Of a stretch of 64,000 nt of DNA, positions 62,153 through 64,000 are shown piece by piece (within the stretch, counting starts at the first letter, position 1; each line of letters opens with the position of its first letter). A program made the position numbers and the translations under genes. Source of the DNA: Streptomyces ambofaciens ATCC 23877 (GTDB taxonomy: Bacteria; Actinomycetota; Actinomycetes; Streptomycetales; Streptomycetaceae); the NCBI RefSeq assembly GCF_001267885.1, contig NZ_CP012382.1, forward strand, positions 6,993,001 through 7,057,000, given 5' to 3'. The notes beneath the pieces are model-generated. The model searched no databases. It saw only the letters and a program-made list of their open reading frames with translations, and was not told the origin of the DNA.

Positions 62153-63934
62153 TCACGGGCCGGCCGTCCCGGCCCGCACCGGCAGGTCCTGCTCGGCCCA
62201 GACGACCTTCCCCTCGGGCGTACGGCAGGAGCCCCAGCGCCTGCACAGCATGTTGATCAGCTGGAGACCGCGCCCGCTCTCGTCGCTCACGTCCGCGTGC
62301 TGGATCTGCGGCAGATCCGGCCCGGAGTCGGAGACCTCCACCGAGAGGCGCTCGTCGCGCAGCAGCCGCAGCTCACCGGGCGCGTTCCCGTACCGCAGGG
62401 CGTTGCCGACCAGCTCGCTGACCACCAGCTCCGTCGTGTCGACCAGGTCGTGCAGGCCCCACTTCACCAACTGCTCGCGCACCGCGGTCCGGGCCTGCCC
62501 GGCGGCCTTGCCGTCCGGCGGCAGCGTCCGGACGTACACATCGCCCTCGGGACCGAGCGGCCGGGCGCCGGCGACCAGGACGATCGTGTCGTCGGAGCGG
62601 TCGCCGCCGACCCGCTCGACGATCGACCGGCCCGCCGTGCCGTCCCCGGGCACACCACCGCCGACCGCCTCGCGCAGCCGGTCCAGCAGCGTGTCGAGCC
62701 CGGCGGTCCGCGACCTGAGCAGGCCGTCCGTGTACAGCGTCAGCCGGCCCCGCTCGGGGACGGGGCAGTCGACCGGGTCGTACGGGATCACCCCCGCACC
62801 CAGCGGCGCCCCGGCGGGTACGTCCAGGAACGAGGCGGTGCCGTCGGGACCGGTCAGCAGCGGCGGCGGGTGGCCGGCGCTGGCGATGCGGAACGTGCCG
62901 CCGTGCGGGTCGTAGACCGCGCACAGGCAGGTGGCGACCTGGTCCTCCTCCAGGTCGCGGGCGGCCAGGTCCAGCCGGGCCAGCAGCCGTTCGGGCGCGA
63001 TGTCGAGCGCCATCAGCGTCCGGGCCACCGTGCGCAGCCTGCCCATCGTCGCGGCGGCGGCCAGGCCGCGGCCCATCACGTCGCCCACCATCAGCGCGGT
63101 ACGGCCGCTGGGCAGGGCCACGACGTCGAACCAGTCGCCGCCCACCGCGGCCGGATCATCGGCCGGGTCGTAGAACGAGGACACGTCGAGACCGGGCGTG
63201 CTCGGGCTGGACCGGGGCAGCAGGGCGCGCTGCAGCGTCACCACGTGCTCGTGCTCGCGCCCGTAGAGCCGGGCGTTGTCGATGTACAGGGCGGCTCGCG
63301 ACGCCAGCTCCATGACCAGCGCCACGTCGGCCTGGGTGAACGGTGACCGGCTGCCGGCCCGGACGAAATCGGCCAGACCCAGCAGCACTCCCCGGGCGAT
63401 CAGCGGCACCGCCAGGTACGAGTGCACACCGGCGCGACGCATCACCTCGGCCGCCTTCCGGCTGGGGGCCACGGCGTCGAAGTCGGACGGCCGCATGCGC
63501 GCGACCAGGACGGGTTTGCGCGTGGTCAGGCACGTACGCACCAGCCGGTCGGCGGTGTACACGGACAACTCGCCGACCAGGTCCGGCGCGAGATTCAGCC
63601 CCGGGATCTCGGAGACCGCCATGGCCCGCAGCTCGGGCGTGCCGGTCGCCCCGTCGAAGCGGTCGACCTCCTGGAACCGGAGCACGGACTCCAGCAGGTC
63701 CACCGCGCAGCCGTCGGCCAGTTCCGGCACGGTGAAACCGGCCAGTTCCTCGGCCGTCCGGCGCAGGTCGAGGGTGGTCCCGATCCGCATGCCGGCCTCG
63801 TTCAGCCAGGCCAGCCGGCGCCGGGCGCGCACCGCCTCGGTCACCGGGTGCAGCGCGGCCTTCAACGCGCGGCGGCGGCCGTAGAGGGGCTCGGGATGCC
63901 GACGGGCCCCGCGCAGCCTGGGTCGTTCCCGCAC
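62153..63934 (-). CDS. GAF-PP2C(SpoIIE)-HATPase signalling phosphatase
   Basis: The 593-residue protein has a GAF domain (about 45-215, with LAVPLIARGVLLGLADFVRA), a PP2C/SpoIIE-type phosphatase (about 235-440: VGGDWFDVVALPSGRTALMV, GDVMGRGLAAAATMGRLRTV, FRIASAGHPPPLL, LTLYTDGLLRSR, SDDTIVLVAGAR) and a C-terminal anti-sigma-type ATPase (about 480-590: DTTELVVSELVGNALRYGNA, SVEVSDSGPDLPQ, GRGLQLINML). Proteins of this layout switch partners of stress sigma factors by dephosphorylation in Streptomyces. The start is near the window edge, and only 66 bp lie beyond it. Confidence 0.9.
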   Translation of the reverse strand: MRERPRLRGARRHPEPLYGRRRALKAALHPVTEAVRARRRLAWLNEAGMRIGTTLDLRRTAEELAGFTVPELADGCAVDLLESVLRFQEVDRFDGATGTPELRAMAVSEIPGLNLAPDLVGELSVYTADRLVRTCLTTRKPVLVARMRPSDFDAVAPSRKAAEVMRRAGVHSYLAVPLIARGVLLGLADFVRAGSRSPFTQADVALVMELASRAALYIDNARLYGREHEHVVTLQRALLPRSSPSTPGLDVSSFYDPADDPAAVGGDWFDVVALPSGRTALMVGDVMGRGLAAAATMGRLRTVARTLMALDIAPERLLARLDLAARDLEEDQVATCLCAVYDPHGGTFRIASAGHPPPLLTGPDGTASFLDVPAGAPLGAGVIPYDPVDCPVPERGRLTLYTDGLLRSRTAGLDTLLDRLREAVGGGVPGDGTAGRSIVERVGGDRSDDTIVLVAGARPLGPEGDVYVRTLPPDGKAAGQARTAVREQLVKWGLHDLVDTTELVVSELVGNALRYGNAPGELRLLRDERLSVEVSDSGPDLPQIQHADVSDESGRGLQLINMLCRRWGSCRTPEGKVVWAEQDLPVRAGTAGP

Positions 63935-64000
63935 GCGTCGCCTCCTCCCAGGGCCTCCTCCCCCCGATTCTGCCTTGCCTCGGGGCGACCGGCTACGGCG

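Overview
The window is high-GC actinobacterial DNA, almost certainly from a Streptomyces. Starts are often GTG, stop/start overlaps of the ATGA type are frequent, and operons are tightly packed. From about 27.6 kb rightward the gene order (inositol catabolism cluster, tRNA-Pro, LuxR/CHAT/subtilase/sigma genes, monomeric isocitrate dehydrogenase) resembles, as I remember it, the SCO69xx-SCO7000 part of the S. coelicolor chromosome. The species cannot be fixed from the sequence alone.

The left 27.3 kb is accessory DNA. It opens with the 5' part of cas3 on the minus strand (cut by the window edge), a leader and a type I-E CRISPR array of 13 repeats and 12 spacers. Next comes a mobile module. It has a mobilisation operon (MobC-like protein, HUH relaxase, a protein with repeated WP motifs) closed by a two-way terminator. 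It also has a minus-strand set (lipoprotein, membrane protein, VirB1-like wall hydrolase, XRE regulator) divergent from a plus-strand type IV secretion operon (small pilin-like protein, VirB8-like, VirB6-like, SCO6880-like, VirB4-like, VirD4-like, DUF4913). The SCO6880-like gene is split by an in-frame TGA. No integrase, replication gene or att repeat is visible, so this is part of a larger integrative conjugative element or a decayed one.

From 20.1 to 26.0 kb a minus-strand cargo cluster encodes a DNA-binding-like protein, a PHP metallo-phosphoesterase, an unknown protein, a 694-residue protein in which I see an ADP-ribosyltransferase-like R-S-QxE set followed by a nucleotidyltransferase-like region, and a histidine phosphatase. 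This is my first candidate for an undescribed system. Between 26.2 and 27.6 kb lie broken genes, including an ankyrin-repeat gene fused to foreign sequence, which marks the likely border between accessory and core DNA.

The core begins with a MarR regulator facing a quercetinase-type cupin gene across a 25-bp palindrome, then a NUDIX hydrolase. From 29.7 to 43.8 kb is an inositol/sugar-catabolic regulon: GntR regulator, iolD, iolB, a Cgl0159-like aldolase, iolC, a CUT2-type ABC importer, a TIM-barrel isomerase, two Gfo/Idh/MocA dehydrogenases, a cupin and a second GntR regulator. Related TTGACA-containing sites lie in its promoters. A PIG-L/GNAT gene remnant, a bile-acid-symporter family transporter and tRNA-Pro(GGG) with a strong terminator follow.

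From 45.7 to 54.2 kb is a possible proteolysis/regulation cluster: a metzincin-like protein whose catalytic Glu is replaced by Gln, a LuxR-type ATPase regulator, a TPR-CHAT protease, a divergent subtilase, a sigma-70 family factor and its overlapping partner gene. This is the second candidate system. The right end carries N-formylglutamate amidohydrolase, icd, an MscS channel, a flippase-like membrane protein, an ABC exporter and a GAF-PP2C-ATPase phosphatase.
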